From assembly GCA_038501625.1 (NCBI GenBank), contig JAZAYU010000008.1, positions 9,548,938 through 9,612,937 on the forward strand: a DNA stretch of 64,000 nt, written 5' to 3'. This stretch comes from Corbicula japonica (Eukaryota > Mollusca > Bivalvia > Venerida > Cyrenidae). Made by a program: the position numbers and the translations under genes. This document shows, piece after piece, positions 38,501 to 53,500 of this stretch (position 1 is the first letter of the stretch; the number at the start of each line of letters is the position of its first letter). The notes under the pieces are model-generated. The model was given only the letters and a program-made list of their open reading frames with translations. It searched no databases and was not told where the DNA came from.

Positions 38501-41500
38501 AAGAGAGTCTATTCAAGACGATCCTTGGAGCTGCCGGTGTACCGTCCGTCGCAGTTTGTTCCATTTAAGACCGTGTAACTGAACTTACAAAACAGTCTCA
38601 GGTGATTGTATCATCATTCAATGAAGACTGGTAACATTAAGAAACATTAAGCAAATGGAAAGACAGGCATAAGAAGTGTGTGGAAATTGCTTGATGATTA
38701 TAGATGTGGAAGATGGGTCGTTTACTTGACTTCAATTACGCCTGAGATCTAAGCAACGTCATATTGATTTTGACGTGCCCCGGGTATGTGATACACACAA
38801 ATTTGTAATTTGCATAGTGTTGGTGTCCCTGGGTTAATCTTGCTGAATCTTCTAGAGATTAAAGAAAATATATTTAAATGTATGTATGTCTCTTTTTAGT
38901 TTGCTAACATAAATACTTTTTGTTTTATAATCAAATTCTACGAATTTCCCGAACAGCCCTCGTATTAAGATTTCATAATTTTGTGAAGTTGGCGGCCTAG
39001 CAGCCTGGTGACCTAAAAGTCTTATGAAAACAAGATTATTCACACGTAAAATAAAGGCTCCAAGTTATAAAAGCATCCATGACCATTGCAGAGTAAAAGA
39101 ACCAGGATCGCCTCAGGAACGGGGCTACTGCTACTTGTATTACCCAAAGATTAACTCCCTTATTGTTTTGTTCCGTAGCGACAGTAAATAAATCAAATAA
39201 AAGAAAGAAAAACGTTTATGCCACTTCGAGCAGCGGACGCAATGGTCAAGTGGTAACACTGTCTGACTATGAATCCATTGCAAAGATCTCGAGTAAGATG
39301 CCTCGCTTCTCAAACCAAATCTTATTATCGGTCTTTTGGATCAGTCCATACAACCTGGTCTCGTGTCAAGGTGCTTTACTCCTAGCACCTAAAATAAGAA
39401 CGGAGTTATTATACAAGAAAAACATATTTGATTTTATCCTTAAACAAAGATTAATTCAGTAATGATACCATCAAATTATAATTGCTTTTCCTCACCTACT
39501 GTTGTAGATTGTCTCTCAAAATGTGGTGGTTGCGGCTGGCGTGGGTCCATGGTTTACATTGTCAGCGGAAACTCCATATGAAATTGAAGTTAATGCCACA
39601 GAAGAGATGATTCCATCTTTCACAGTTGCTGCATGGTTTACATTACCGGACAACTCGTATCAATCATTAGAGGCGGCTTCTGTACGAACCGTTGTAGAGC
39701 CTCATAGTCAAGTAATTATATTTTGTTTTCGAAATATTTACACTCCAACTTCGTCTTCTACGATGGAGTCTTATTTTTCTAACAAATCATAATTTCTGAT
39801 GGTAAACAGTGTGACGTATTACTTTAAAAGGCGTGGCTACAGTAGAGCCGTTCATTATTTATTGGACGTTGCACAATGTTTTGACGTGTGACGTCGCCGA
39901 GCACGCACGTTTTGCCAAATGTATAAAACCCTGATCAAGAATGATCTGTATGGTTTGACGCATAACTTGCAGTTTTTTGCTAAATTACTACGCGACCGTG
40001 TAAAAAGGCACGCAATGTAGTTTGTAATTTATCATGCTGATGACATAAAGCAACCCCGATTCCTTTAAACTCATACCATATCCTTACGATAAATAACAGA
40101 ACACATGAAAAACATTTTGTTTTTGTATTATATGTATAGAGCACTTGGACAATCACTGTGCAGTGTGTGTGTGTGTGTGTGTGCTTAATGTAAACACATT
40201 TTTAACAAATCATACCAGTGAAACAATACATATATGCGTATAAGCATTTTACATATGTATAAACAAATGCTGCGAAACATCGGACAAATATATAAATCAA
40301 ACAGAATATTTATAAGCGATATTATCTTAACTGCCAATTTTTATTTTTTAAATTTGTCTTGTCCAGTCAATTGTCCAAAGCTGAATGCCTTATTCACTCA
40401 ATCACTTTAGCACGAAAACTTCGTGCAAAAAGGACATCTATCGGATACTTTATTCGACCAATGGAAATTAATTTTCTTCTAATTCACTATCATTCAACCG
40501 AAGAAAATTATATTTCCTTTAAACTCATACCATATCCTTACGATAAATAACAGAACACATGAAAAACATTTTGTTTTTGTATTATATGTATAGAGCACTT
40601 GGACAATCACTGTGAAATTAAAGAACGGGACATACAGGATAAAATAAAAATTGGCAGCTTTCTTCTTAAATCAAAATTACAATACAACCAAATATTAACA
40701 TTTACACTTGACATAATGTTCAGTTATGTTAATTTATGAAAACAAGAATTCATAAACCCAATGACAAAGAAACAGCTAAACGCTCTTTCAAGTTATCTTT
40801 GACATAACCGTCTTTCACATTCTCACTAGCCCATCGGCCATGTCTCTTGAACATACGTTCCTTGATGCCACATTCACTGTTCGCAGCAGCGGTAGCTCCG
40901 CCACTTCTTAACGAATGTAAAGAATACTTTGTAATATCACGAACGTGTGTTTTTAAAGCATTTAAAAACAGTTCACGTAAGTTAGTGTAGGAAGTCCTTG
41001 AACGGGAATTTCTAACTTTATATCCAGCATTTGTCTTTGACAAATTACAGAACAGATAATCATCTCCACCAAGGCCTGTCCACTTGATGTATTTCACAAT
41101 GTTTTCATAAGGACACAAAACAGTGCCTGTTTTAGCAATCGTTAGCCAGTGTCCATCCCTATAAATATCTGTTTTACTTTTCTCAATATAAATAGACATA
41201 TATGACTGCTCAAAAGCTATGTCTGATACCTTTATATTCAATAACTCAGCACTGCGCAAAAAACCTGCATACGCTTAAATAATAGCGCAGATAATTCTTT
41301 GATTTTTGATATTTTTCTCTTCATACATTGAATTATAAACTGCCAAAATAACATCAATAGAAATTGGTTCTTTCTTATTTACAGGTTTAGCTAAAATCCT
41401 TTTGGCGGATTCTAATATATTAATGCTAACTTTAGAATCGGTAGGAGAAATTAAACCATATAATTCATGAAACTATTTGATGGCATAGAAAGCTGTTATC

Positions 41501-44500
41501 ACTGGGACAGGACTATGCGCAGTTTGAATTAAAGAAGATAAATAAAGAGCCACAGTTAAAGTTTTAGCGGGCAAGACATCCCCACTCCCTAAAGAATTAC
41601 TAAAAACCCAATTCGACCAACGTTTAAATGCCAGCTCATACTTTTTAGAAGTGCTTGAAGCTCTTGATTTCATCAGTACTTCCGGGAGTAGGTCGATCTT
41701 GTCCGCCAAAACAGGTGGCAACTCATCTATTTCATTTTTGTGGATCTGAAAAAAAAGAGATTTAGAATAAAACATTTAATAAATACATTATTCACAAAAT
41801 AAAAAATCACTTCTTGTCAAAATAATGCTTTTAATATTAAAGAGCAAAAACTAAACTACCGTTATGAATATGAACAACAGTTACAGATAGTCATCATCAT
41901 CGTCATCATTCATGATCTTCGTCTGACTACGTGAAACAATCAAAATCTCGCAGTTCATATAAACAGATATTTATATAAGAATAATGTTCATTAATATTTC
42001 CGTTCCAGTGAACGTAAATAGCGCTCCAGTGAGTGTAAACAGTGCTCCAGTGAGCGTAAACAGTGCTCCAGTGAGCGTAAACAGTGCTCCAGTGAGCGTA
42101 AAACAGTGCTCCAGTGAGCGTAAACAGTGCTCCAGTGAGCGTAAAACAGTGCTCCAGTGAGCGTAAACAGTGCTCCAGTGAGCGTAAAACAGTGCTCCAG
42201 TGAGCGTAAAACAGTGCTCCAGTGAGCGTAAAACAGTGCTCCAGTGAGCATTTTCTTTTCTTTCTTTTTCAAAAAAGTGTAAAACTGCTCCAGTGAGCAT
42301 ATCAGATATTTCCAGTGAACAAAGCAAGTTAATAAGTAAAACTGTTCCGAAGAGCATTCCTTTAAAAACTACTCCAGTGAGCAAAACGAGAAAAAGTCTT
42401 CACGAAGAAATTGTAATTAACGGTTTAATCTTTATTAAACCTTGCTATTAAATCGGTGTATTGATGTTAAGGGAGACATCTCAAAAAAGGCAGCGTTCTT
42501 GAACTGAGGATTTATTTACCTTTATAGGTAATGTACAAGGCGAGCATGCCGAATCTCAAATCTGTATTACCAAAAATACCAAGACCGTTCTTACACTTAA
42601 CATAATATTTAGACTCTGTCGGCAGAACTAAATACTCTTTTACACTGGAAATAAAACATCCATTTGGACATAACAACGGCCAAAAAGGCGCTGATTTCCA
42701 CACAGGTACAACTAGTATCCCCTTTGCCTGATCTAAGCGCATTTTATTCAAAACCCTGTGGATAAGATAGAAAGGCGGTACAAACAGACCGAACTTCTTT
42801 GCCCAATTCACTGTAAATGCGTCAACTCCTAACGAACTAGAATTCCAAAACTTTGAATAAAATCTTGACAACTTAGCGTTGTGTTCTGAAGCGAACCAAT
42901 CTATACTCAATTTCCCAAATCTTGATTCAATCAGCGAAAACACTTCTGCTGATATACCCCAGTCGTCTTGATCAATAATTTTAGATAAATAGTCTGCTTT
43001 TTCATTGAGAAAACGAGGAATCCATTCCATTTCCAAAGAAATAGAATTGCGCAAACATATATCAAATATACTAATTGCGAGATCCTGTAATTCTTTGTTC
43101 ATAGAACCTTTGGTAACTATAGCAACAACGCCCTGATTATCTGAAAACCAGTTAACCCTCTGATTACTTAAAACGTGAACAAGCGATTTTAATACTGTCA
43201 AAACCGCAGAAAGTTCTCTCCAGGTGGAAGAGTTTCTTCTCTTGTCCAGTGACCATGCGACACGCCATTTATAGTATTAACAACATAACCAGCGAATCCT
43301 AAAGCTGAAGCATCACTGTAAACGACTCAAGAACCGATCTGAGACTGAAAAATATTTCTTAAATTTACAGAATCCAAACGTTCGAGCCAGAATTTTATCT
43401 GCGCGATACTGTTATCAGAAAGAGAAAAATATAAGAATCCCACGTGCGGGATTGTAGAATATCAAGACTCAAGTAACGAGTCATTATTTGTGTCACGTGA
43501 CCTACTATAATACTCATGGAATTATTACATCTAGAATAAACTCCGACGCACATATATTAGTCCAAAATTGAAAGTTTTTAACTATAGCAACAACGCCCTG
43601 ATTATCTGAAAACCAGTTAACCCTCTGATTACTTAAAACGTGAACAAGCGATTTTAATACTGTCAAAACCGCAGAAAGTTCTCTCCAGGTGGAAGAATTT
43701 CTTCTCTCGTCCAGTGACCATGCGACACGCCATTTATAGTATTAACAACATAACCAGCGAATCCTAAAGCTGAAGCATCACTAAACGACTCTAGAACCGA
43801 TCTGAGACTGAAAAATATTTCTAAAATTTACAGAATCCAAACGTTCGAAACAGAATTTTATCTGCGCGATACTGTTATCAGAAAGAGAAAAATATAAGAA
43901 TCCCACGTGCGGGATTGTAGAATACCAATACTCAAGTGACGAGTCATTATCTGTGTCACGTGACCTACTACAATACTCATGGAATTATTACATCTAGAAT
44001 ATACTCCGACGCACCTATATTAGTCCAAAATTTAAAGTTTTTTCTCAATCTTCCTTTTACAAGAATACTTTTTTGCCCCTGTTCGTATTCATGAAAGTCA
44101 TGAGTAAATCTAGTATAATCAAACTCATACTCATCTTTTAACAATGTTTCATTTTTTGGATGCTGGCTGGTTCCCGGGCTGTCTGAATGTATATGGGCAG
44201 TCTCGACGGAAATGGCTGAATTCTCAGCACGCGAAACAGGGACCAGGAGCGGCTGTACCGTAGCTTCCGGAAGTGCTATTGTAACGGGGTCCACCGAAGT
44301 AGGGACGAAAAAGGTTCCCTCTGCCAAACCCAGTGGTAGCTGATCTCTCGGGCGTGCCATAAACTCCAGGCATGTTGCGAACTGGAACATTAAAATCCAT
44401 GGAACTAAATCCCGTAGTTCCTGAACGTTTCGCGGTAGGGATTTTACTGGCTTGCTTCTCTTTTTCGCTTGTTTAGCTTTTTCGTCTATGCTACTATTGA

Positions 44501-47500
44501 GTTCGTATTGTATTTTATGTCCTTCAAATTTCCAACTTAAATTTTTCTTGGATTTCAATTTGTTCACTTCTGAAGTCACTGACCTTGAATTTCCTTGTAC
44601 TTCGTCCCTTAAAACTTGAAACTCCTGTCTCTGAGTTCTAAGTTCATCTAGCACAAGCTGCAGTTGACTACTAAACGCTTGTGAACTATCATTTATCTGC
44701 AAACCTTGACCACGTGGCCAAAAGTCCGAATTCTCCTCTGCCATAATAATTACACACACTATTATAAATTTAAATTTGTCTTGTCCAGTCAATTGTCCAA
44801 AGCTGAATGCCTTATTCACTCAATCACTTTAGCACGAAAACTTCGTGCAAAAAGGACATCTATCGGATACTTTATTCGACCAATGGAAATTAATTTTCTT
44901 CTAATTCACTATCATTCAACCGAAGAAAATTATATTTCTTAAATGCAGTACAGCAGAGTCGTAGCTCCGCCCTAAAAGTAGTTTATATCCCAGAGTTCCT
45001 AGCGCCAACGTACACAGGTCATGTCTTGGACCGTGAACTGTGTTTTATACATTGCGTTTTGCGACGAGTTGCTGCGAAAATGCGTGCAGTCATTCAGTTT
45101 GTCGTCAACGTGGCTGTTTCAACAGCTATACAAAAATGCCGTTGTATCACGAATTCTTCTCTTAATTTCTGTATTAATGAGAGTATATGTGTGTGTAAAT
45201 ATGAGGATTGAATCGATATTTGATGATCTCAATTTGGGTATGAAAAACAGTTGGATTGTTCGGGCTTCGGGCTTCACACACTTTAAACAACCCAACTGTT
45301 TTCCATACCCAAATGGAGATCATCGAATATCGATTCAATCCTTTCATAATATATCTGGTCCCAACATTATAAAAATGACAATAGAGAACCGACTAAAATC
45401 TCAAGGATGTGATTGGATGAACTGGATACTTTCTCCATTTCAGCCATGTAGATGCTTGAGATTCGAGCCTGATCTCCAAGCTCAGTTTTATAATCTTTGT
45501 CACATATTAATTAGTTGAAATATATTGATAAACGACAAGTACTTTGTACAGCTTTTATACTAATCTACATTTTCAATCATCTTGGTATAATATGCTCGAT
45601 TTATGAATATAAAGTTAGTTCCCGTTTCCCGGTTCCTTATTCCTTTTTCAGCGTTAAGTTGGTTCCTGTTTCCCGTTTCCTTTTTCGAAAAAGGAATAGG
45701 GAACTGAGACATACAGTTCCCGTTTCCCGGTTCCTTATTCCTTTTTCAGCGTTAAGTTAGTTCCTGTTTCCCGTTTCCTTTTTCCTTTTTCGAAAAAGAA
45801 ATAGGGAACTGATACATCTGTTCCCGGTTCCTTATTCCTTTTTTAGCGTTAAGTTAGTTCCCGTTTCCTTTTTCCTTTTTCGAAAAAGGAATAGGAACTG
45901 ATACATACAGTTGTTTTGTTGCTGCTCCTGTTGCTATTGTTGTTGTTGTTGTTGTTTCTGCTTACTTATCTGTCCTCATAATGTTCTGTATAGACAGGCT
46001 ACATACTACTTGGTTAATTTGATGAAAGCGAACATTGGTTCAGTGACTGATGGCTTCGTTTTCGGCTAGCGTGGCAGTTTTACACTATAAATTGTTAGAA
46101 ATAGACGACCTTATTGGCTTTTACAAAACTTTTTTTTGTAATTCCATAATTTTGATATCTTTTTCAAGGGCTTCAAATTGCCGCTCTTACTGTGTTTAGG
46201 CTGTCCTTTTTCTGATATGCAGATATAACCTGTTTGTACAGTTAAGCTCATGATAAGAATTTTAAATAAAACATGAAATAATTTCATTTCGCGGGGACGA
46301 ATTTTCGCTCAAAATTCACAAATGATAATTGCGAACGGGCATACATTCGTTCTATCCAGACATCAGACATCACATTACATGGTGCTATTCCGCCGAGTTT
46401 TGAATTCGGGCATTTTTCCTAGCGCGAAATTTATGAAAAGTAAAAATTAACTTTTTCCAAGAATTTTCTGTGTGAAAGAGAAATGTTCAAAAGGGAAGAT
46501 GATTTGACCTGCGTTACGAAAATCGTTACTATAATCTCCAGTTCCTTTTTCGAATCTGAATAAGGAATAAGGAACCAGTTCCCGTTTCCTTATTCGCGCG
46601 AAAAAGGAACTGGCAAATATAATGAAATGTAGTTGATTGTTTGTTTTCTGCGAGCAGTTTCTAGATAAAAGCCATTATTCTTAAAAAGGGGGAGATAACT
46701 TTAACACTGATTGATAATGTGTGTATGAGATCTGAACAAAAAACTTCAGTTCCTTTTTCGAATATGAATAAGGAATGAGGAACCAGTTCCCGTTTCCTTA
46801 TTCGAATCTGAATAAGGAATAAGGAACCAGTTCCCGTTTCCTTATTCGCGCGAATAAAGAACTGGCAAATATAATGAAATGTAGTTGATTGTTTGTTTCC
46901 TCCGAGCAGTTTCTAGATAGAGGCCATTGTTCTTAACAAGGGGGAGATAACTTTAACACTGATTGATAATGTGTGTATGAGATCTGAACAAAAAACTTCA
47001 GTTCCTTTTTCAAATCTGAAAAAGGAATAAGGAACCAGTTCCCGTTTCCTTATTCGAATCTGAATAAGGAATAAGGCACCAGTCCCCGTTTCCTTATTCG
47101 CGCGAATAAGGAACTGGCAAATATAATGAAAAGAAGTTGATTGTTTATTTTCTCCGAGCAGTTTCTAGATAAATGCTGCTGTTATGAACAAGGGGGAGAT
47201 AACTTCAACAATGATTGAAAATGTGTGTATGAAATCTGTACAAAACTTCTGTTCCTCTTTCGAATCTGAATAAGGAATAAGAAACCAGTTCCCGTTTCCT
47301 TATTCGAATCTGAATAAGGAATAAGGAACCAGTTCCCGTTTCCTTATTCGCGCGAATAAGGAACTGGCAAATATAATGAAATATGGTTGATTGGTTGTTT
47401 CCTCCGAGCAGTTTCTCGATAAAAGCCATTGTTCTTAAAAAAGGGGGAGATAACTTTAACACTGATTGACAATGTGTTTATGAGATCAGAACAAAAATCT

Positions 47501-50500
47501 TCAGTTCCTTTTTCGAATCTGAATAAGGAATAAGGAACCAGTTCCCGTTTCCTTATTCGGATCTGAATAAGGAATAAGGAACCAGTTCCCGTTTCCTTAT
47601 TCGCGCGAATAAGGAACTGGCAAAAATAATGAAATGTAGTTGATTGTTTGTTTCCTCCGAGCAGTTTCTAGATAAAAGCCATTGTTCTTAACAAGGGGGA
47701 CATAACTTTAACACTGATTGATAATGTGTGAATGAGATCTGAACAAAAAACTTCAGTTCCTTTTTCAAATCTGAATAAGGAATAAGGAACCAGTTCCCGT
47801 TTCCTTATTCGAATCTGAATAAGGAATAAGGAACCAGTTCCCGTTTCCTTATTCGCGCGACATAGGAACTGGCAAATATAGTGAAATGTAGTTGATTGTT
47901 TGTTTTCTCCGAGCAGTTTCTAGATAAATGCTGCTGTTATGAACAAGGGGAAGATAACTTCAACAATGATTAATAACGTGTGTATGAAATCTGTACAAAA
48001 CTTCAGTTCCTTTTTCGAATCTGAATAAGGAATAAGGAACCAGTTCCCGTTTCCTTATCCGCGCGAAAAAGGAACTGGCAAATATAATGAAATGAAGTTG
48101 ATTGTTTGCTTTCCGTGAGCAGTTTCTAGATAAGAGCCGCTGTTATGAACAAGGGGGAGATAACTTCAACAATGAATAAAAATGTGTGTATGAAATTTCA
48201 ACAAAACTTCAGATCCTTTTTCAAATCTGAATAAGGAATAAGGAACCAGTTCCCGTTTCCTTATTCGAATCGGAATAAGGAATAAGGAACCAGTTCCCGT
48301 TTCCTTATTCGCGCGAATAAGGAACTGGCAAAAATAATGAAATGTAGTTGATTGTTTGTTTTATCCTAGCAGTTTCTAGCTAAAAGCCATTGTTCTTAAC
48401 AAGGGGGAGATAACTTTAACACTGATTGATAATGTGTGTATGAGATCTGAACAAAAAACTTCAGTTCCTTTTTCGAATCTGATAATTAAGGAATAAGGAA
48501 CCAGTTCCCGTTTCCTTATTCGAATCTGAATAAGGAATAAGGAACCAGTTCCCGTTTCCTTATTCGCGCGAATAAGGAACTGGCAAATATAATGAAATAT
48601 GGTTGATTGGTTGTTTCCTCCGAGCAGTTTCTCGATAAAAGCCATTGTTCTTAAAAAGGGGGAGATAACTTTAACACTGATTGATAATGTGTTTATGAGA
48701 TCTGAACATAAAACTTCAGTTCCTTTTTCGAATCTGAATAAGGAATAAGGAACCAGTTCCCGTTTCCTTATTCGAATCTGAATAAGGATTAAGGAACCAG
48801 TTCCCGTTTCCTTATTCGCGCGAATAAGGAACTGGCAAAAATAATGAAATGTAGTTGATTGTTTGTTTTATCCTAGCAGTTTCTAGCTAAAAGCCATTGT
48901 TCTTAACAAGGGGGAGATAACTTTAACACTGATTGATAATGTGTGTATGAGATCTGAACAAAAAACTTCAGTTCCTTTTTCGAATCTGAATAAGGAATAA
49001 GGAACCAGTTCCCGTTTCCTTATTCGAATCTGAATAAGGAATAAGGAACCAGTTCCCATTTCTTTATTCGAGCGAATAAGGAACTGGCAAATAAAGTGAA
49101 ATGAAGTTGATTGTTTGCTTTCCGTGAGCAGTTTCTAGATAAGAGCCGCTGTTATGAACAAGGGGGAGATAACTTCAACAATGATTAATAATGTGTGTAT
49201 GAAATCTGTACAAAACTTCAGTTCCTTTTTCGAATCTGAATAAGGAATAAGGAACCAGTTCCCGTTTCCTTATCCGCGCGAAAAAGGAACTGGCAAATAT
49301 AATGAAATGAAGTTGATTGTTTGCTTTCCGTGAGCAGTTTCTAGATAAGAGCCGCTGTTATGAACAAGGGGGAGATAACTTCAACAATGATTAAAAATGT
49401 GTGTATGTTCTAGAAATGAGAATGCTTTTTAACTTGTTTTTATTCCTTAATCGTGTCTTTTGGCGTCAATTCACTTTTATCACAATATTGGATGATCGAA
49501 ATGTGCGCCGCAGCTTCTTCAAACGTCGCGATTTTTATTAGAAGTTAACATTTACTCATTAGCATGAAACCAGCACTACTCTTATACAAATTATGGCAAC
49601 TTTTTGAAACTTTGCATATTGATTTCAGAATTATCACCAATTAAGGCAACATTAACAATTAGCCGCTAAAATGGCACTGTGTAATGTATTAACTGTTTAA
49701 AGTAAATTTTTGAATTCAAAATCATGGCGCTTTTTGACGTGAGTCGCAAATCGCTATCTCGGTTTGATAAAGTGTGTGTAATTTCTTTATTTTAAAAGAT
49801 TTTCCGTTGAAGTTCAGCATACCTGTTACCAAATGATGTCTTAACTAACAGTGAAATTTGCTTAAAGATGTGTTCAGTAGTTTTCTTTTTATTCAAAAAG
49901 TCTACGATGTATTGGGACAACCCTCGTACACTGTATGAACATGCGACAAAACCTGTATATAATGAGTAAAGTGTTATAATGTATGTTTTTTTTCAAAATT
50001 TCTAGACATACATGTAAGTGACTGTTAAAAATTAAATAAATAACTGTTGAATTACTGAAAATTTCAATCAATCAAACTTAATTAATAATTTTACAATGAA
50101 TCATATATTTTTGATTAATATCAACCACATACCGTAAATTGGTTTATTTTGGCCTTGTTTAAAAATTTGCCTAATTGGCCACCATGATGAAAAGGCCAAA
50201 ATTAAACACACTAAAATATGTCACAGGTGAAAATTCAGCCCATTTAGTGCAAACACAACAACAATACAGATTGACTTTCACACGTCATCAACGCTGACCA
50301 CTATTTATCGCTTATCAAACCAACCAGATAAATCTCATAATTTTTAATTTAATTACTGTATTTCATTCAGTTTGTTGGATTATTGCGTGCTGCAATAAAT
50401 GTTCTGAGAATGTCGATCTTAAAATATTTTATGCATTACACGTGACAAAGAACGTATCTGTGTTTATTTTTTGCCACACAATGATAAATGGCCAAAATTA

Positions 50501-53500
50501 AACTGGCCAAAATAAAACACAGGTATTATGGGGCAAAATGGACAAAATATCACGACACCAAAATATCCCAATTTACGGTATTGAGGTCACTTAAGTTTTA
50601 GAAACATAAATGATCATCAGAAATACCTAATAATTAAGATAATACATTCATTATATATATATAGGATTTCTAAAATGTGACATGTCTTAATAGTTAATAA
50701 AAGTTTCATTTATCACAGAAGTTTTACTAAGATTTATTTAAAATTTTATCACACATGAGGAGGTTGGCTTCACTCGTGCCGGTGTTTGAATACCAGTTCT
50801 ACCCAGGAGGTCAAAACATCCGCCTGAAAGTATCGCTACTCCATTTAAGTCACCCCTGTCCAGGGGGTTAGACGTACCACCTGACAACAGAGGGTGACGG
50901 AGTGCATCGAGTATCTGCCACCCAGTCACGTTTTGATATAATAAATAAGATAATAAATAATACTGACTCATTAAAAGATTTTTATGACTAGCCTACAGTT
51001 TATACATTTCAGCTTGCATCTTAGTATAACTATAATTTTTATTTAGAACATATCATAATAATTATTACACTTTTGTTTCACGCGCTAGTCCTAGAGCCTG
51101 AGAGCACTCTTAACAAATTCCAGACATCAAGAACAAAACAGTCGTAAATATACAAGCATAGTTTTACAAATTGTAATAGTCAGTTTCACAAATATTAAGT
51201 CATATGTTATAAGTGACCATAGTAGCATGGTGAACAATTACCATTGAAAAAGGAAGTTGACAAGACTTTGCACATTAATAAAGTTGATATGGTGCAATCG
51301 TTATTTTTACTAATTCACAGTTTACATGCAATACACCTGCAGTCTTTACCATTCCAAGATGCTATAAGATTTTTGAATTGACTGAAGTTTGTGGTGTTTC
51401 TGTATTCTTCTGGTAAAGAGTTCCAAAGCACAGGAGCAGCAAACCTAAATGAGTTTTTACCGAATTTGGTAGATTTAACGCTTGGAATTTGTAGGATGTT
51501 AGAGTATCTGAAGCTGTAGCTGACATTCTTTTTTTTAACAATATTTTCCAAGACAACTGGAGCTAGACCATTTAAAATTTTAAAAGTTTCTAACGCCATT
51601 GTTCGCATGCGTCTAATGTGTAGGCTTGGGAGATTGATCTTAGCGAGAAGTTGGTCATAGGTTGATGTATAGTCTGAATATACAAAACGAAGTGCTCTTT
51701 CTTGTAATTTCTCCATCTTCATTGTATTTGTTGTAGAACAAAAATGCCATGCCATTGGACAGAAGTTAAAATTTGACAGTATAAAGGTGTGAAATATAGT
51801 TAACCTGTTAAGTTTACACAAGTTTTTGCCCAATTCTTTTCATAATATTTAGTTGTCTACCTGCCTTTCTGCATAGATTACTTATATGAACATCAAAGTT
51901 TAAGTTGTAATCAATATCTATACCTAACGGTTTTACAACATCATCACATGACAGTTTTGATTGACCAATATTGAATTCAGGTTTCTTATCATGAGTTTTT
52001 CTTCCGACAGCTATAGCTTGGAATTTATCAGGATTTGCCTGCATACAGTTAAAACTGAACCAATCAATTAGAATTTTGCTTTCTTCTTCTAGTACGGATA
52101 TAAGTTCGTTGTAATTTGGTGAGTGAAATGAAAGCGTGTTGTCATCAGCATAGTTATAAAGGTTACTTTTCTTAACAAAACAGAATATATCATTTATAAA
52201 GACATTAAAGAGAAGAGGGCCAAGAATAGACCCTTGAGGTACCCCCTTTTTAATGCTGTCCCATTTACTTACTACATTCCCAATTTTTATTTGTTGTTTC
52301 CTATCTGTAAGGTATGATTTTAGAAGAGAGACTGCCTTTTCAGAAAGACCATATGCATGTAATTTTGCAAGAAGTATGTCATGTGGGAGGCAGTCAAACG
52401 CCTTGGACAGATCCATTAGAATAGCAGCAACATATTCATTTTTGTCAAGTGCATATTTCCAATCTTCCAGTAATCTTAAAAGGGTTGTTTGACAGCCATG
52501 GCCCTTGCGAAAAGCACATAGGAAATTATTTAAAATCCTATCAAAATACTGCTCGACATTATAATTTTTGACATTGCCAGATATAATTATGTTTGAAAAG
52601 CCAATTATAACAATTTATTGTTTACAAGACCGATTTTGAAATTATGTAAACACTTATAATCCTATTCAGGCTATTGTTATATTGTTTTCAGTGTTGTATA
52701 CTTTAACTTACCGGTTATATCACGTGTTTTCTCGGACAGCAGGGTCTGGAACCCAGAGGAATGAAGTTTAATGATTATTGTCCTCTATTATTATATTATC
52801 TACATGTAGAAAACGACGGAAGTTTCATCAAAATAGCTAAATTAAAGAAATTTCAGTTTCATGGAAGTCGCCATTTTTTGTGTTTGACAGGTGCGCGCTA
52901 AAAACCTCGCGCCCGGAAACGGCTGTTTTTAGACTGATCGGGACCTAGGTCTACTCTTTATGAAACGCGTTTGTCACATTCGTAAATTCTTTCGTAAATG
53001 GGTATCGCAGTTTACGATACGACACTATCGTAAATTCTTAATGAAACGCAGCCAATATTTGTCAGTTCCTTAAGTTCCTTATATGACAGAGTAAGTAAAC
53101 GGGAACTAGTTCCATATTTCTTATAAAGATTCCAAAAAGGACCTGAGGTATCAGAATCAGAACAGCTTTCTCACACATAAAACTATCATTGTTGAAGCTA
53201 TATCACCTATAGTCAGATCAACGGATTTACCTTAAAGCCGATTTGGTAATAAAAAATTCAACTAAAATTGATCATATTTGCCAGTTCCTTATTCGCTCAA
53301 ATAAGGAAACAGGAACTGTTCATACAACTTTTCTCCCCCTTGTTCAGAACAACGGGTTTTATCTACAAACTGCTTTGAGAAAACAAACTATCAACTACAT
53401 TTGATCATATTTGCAAATTCAGAATCGAATAAGGAAACGGGAACTGGTTCCTTATTCCTTATTCAGATTCGAATAAGGAAACGGGAACTGGTTCCTTATT

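Larger units (their letters stand above)
40063..44940 (-). mobile_element. Ngaro/DIRS-like tyrosine-recombinase retroelement, RT core lacking
   Basis: On the minus strand the order is A1 repeat (44938-44765), gag-like ORF, RT start, RNase H, minisatellite, tyrosine recombinase, B1, A2, spacer, B2. A1 matches A2 and B1 matches B2. This is the split-direct-repeat layout that defines Ngaro-type elements. The RT palm region is missing and a 463-bp segment is duplicated, so it is a defective copy. Confidence 0.82.

Noticed and set aside
40163..40185. (TG)n microsatellite
   Set aside because: Too short to matter by itself; lies in the A2-B2 spacer of the retroelement.
41971..42384. Minus frames with HWSTVLRSLEHC-type repeats (93-137 codons)
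   Set aside because: They are the 21/22-bp minisatellite read in several frames, with no independent coding signal.
45021..45518. 165-codon + frame
   Set aside because: It runs across a hairpin and shows complementary text in its two halves, as expected from an inverted repeat.
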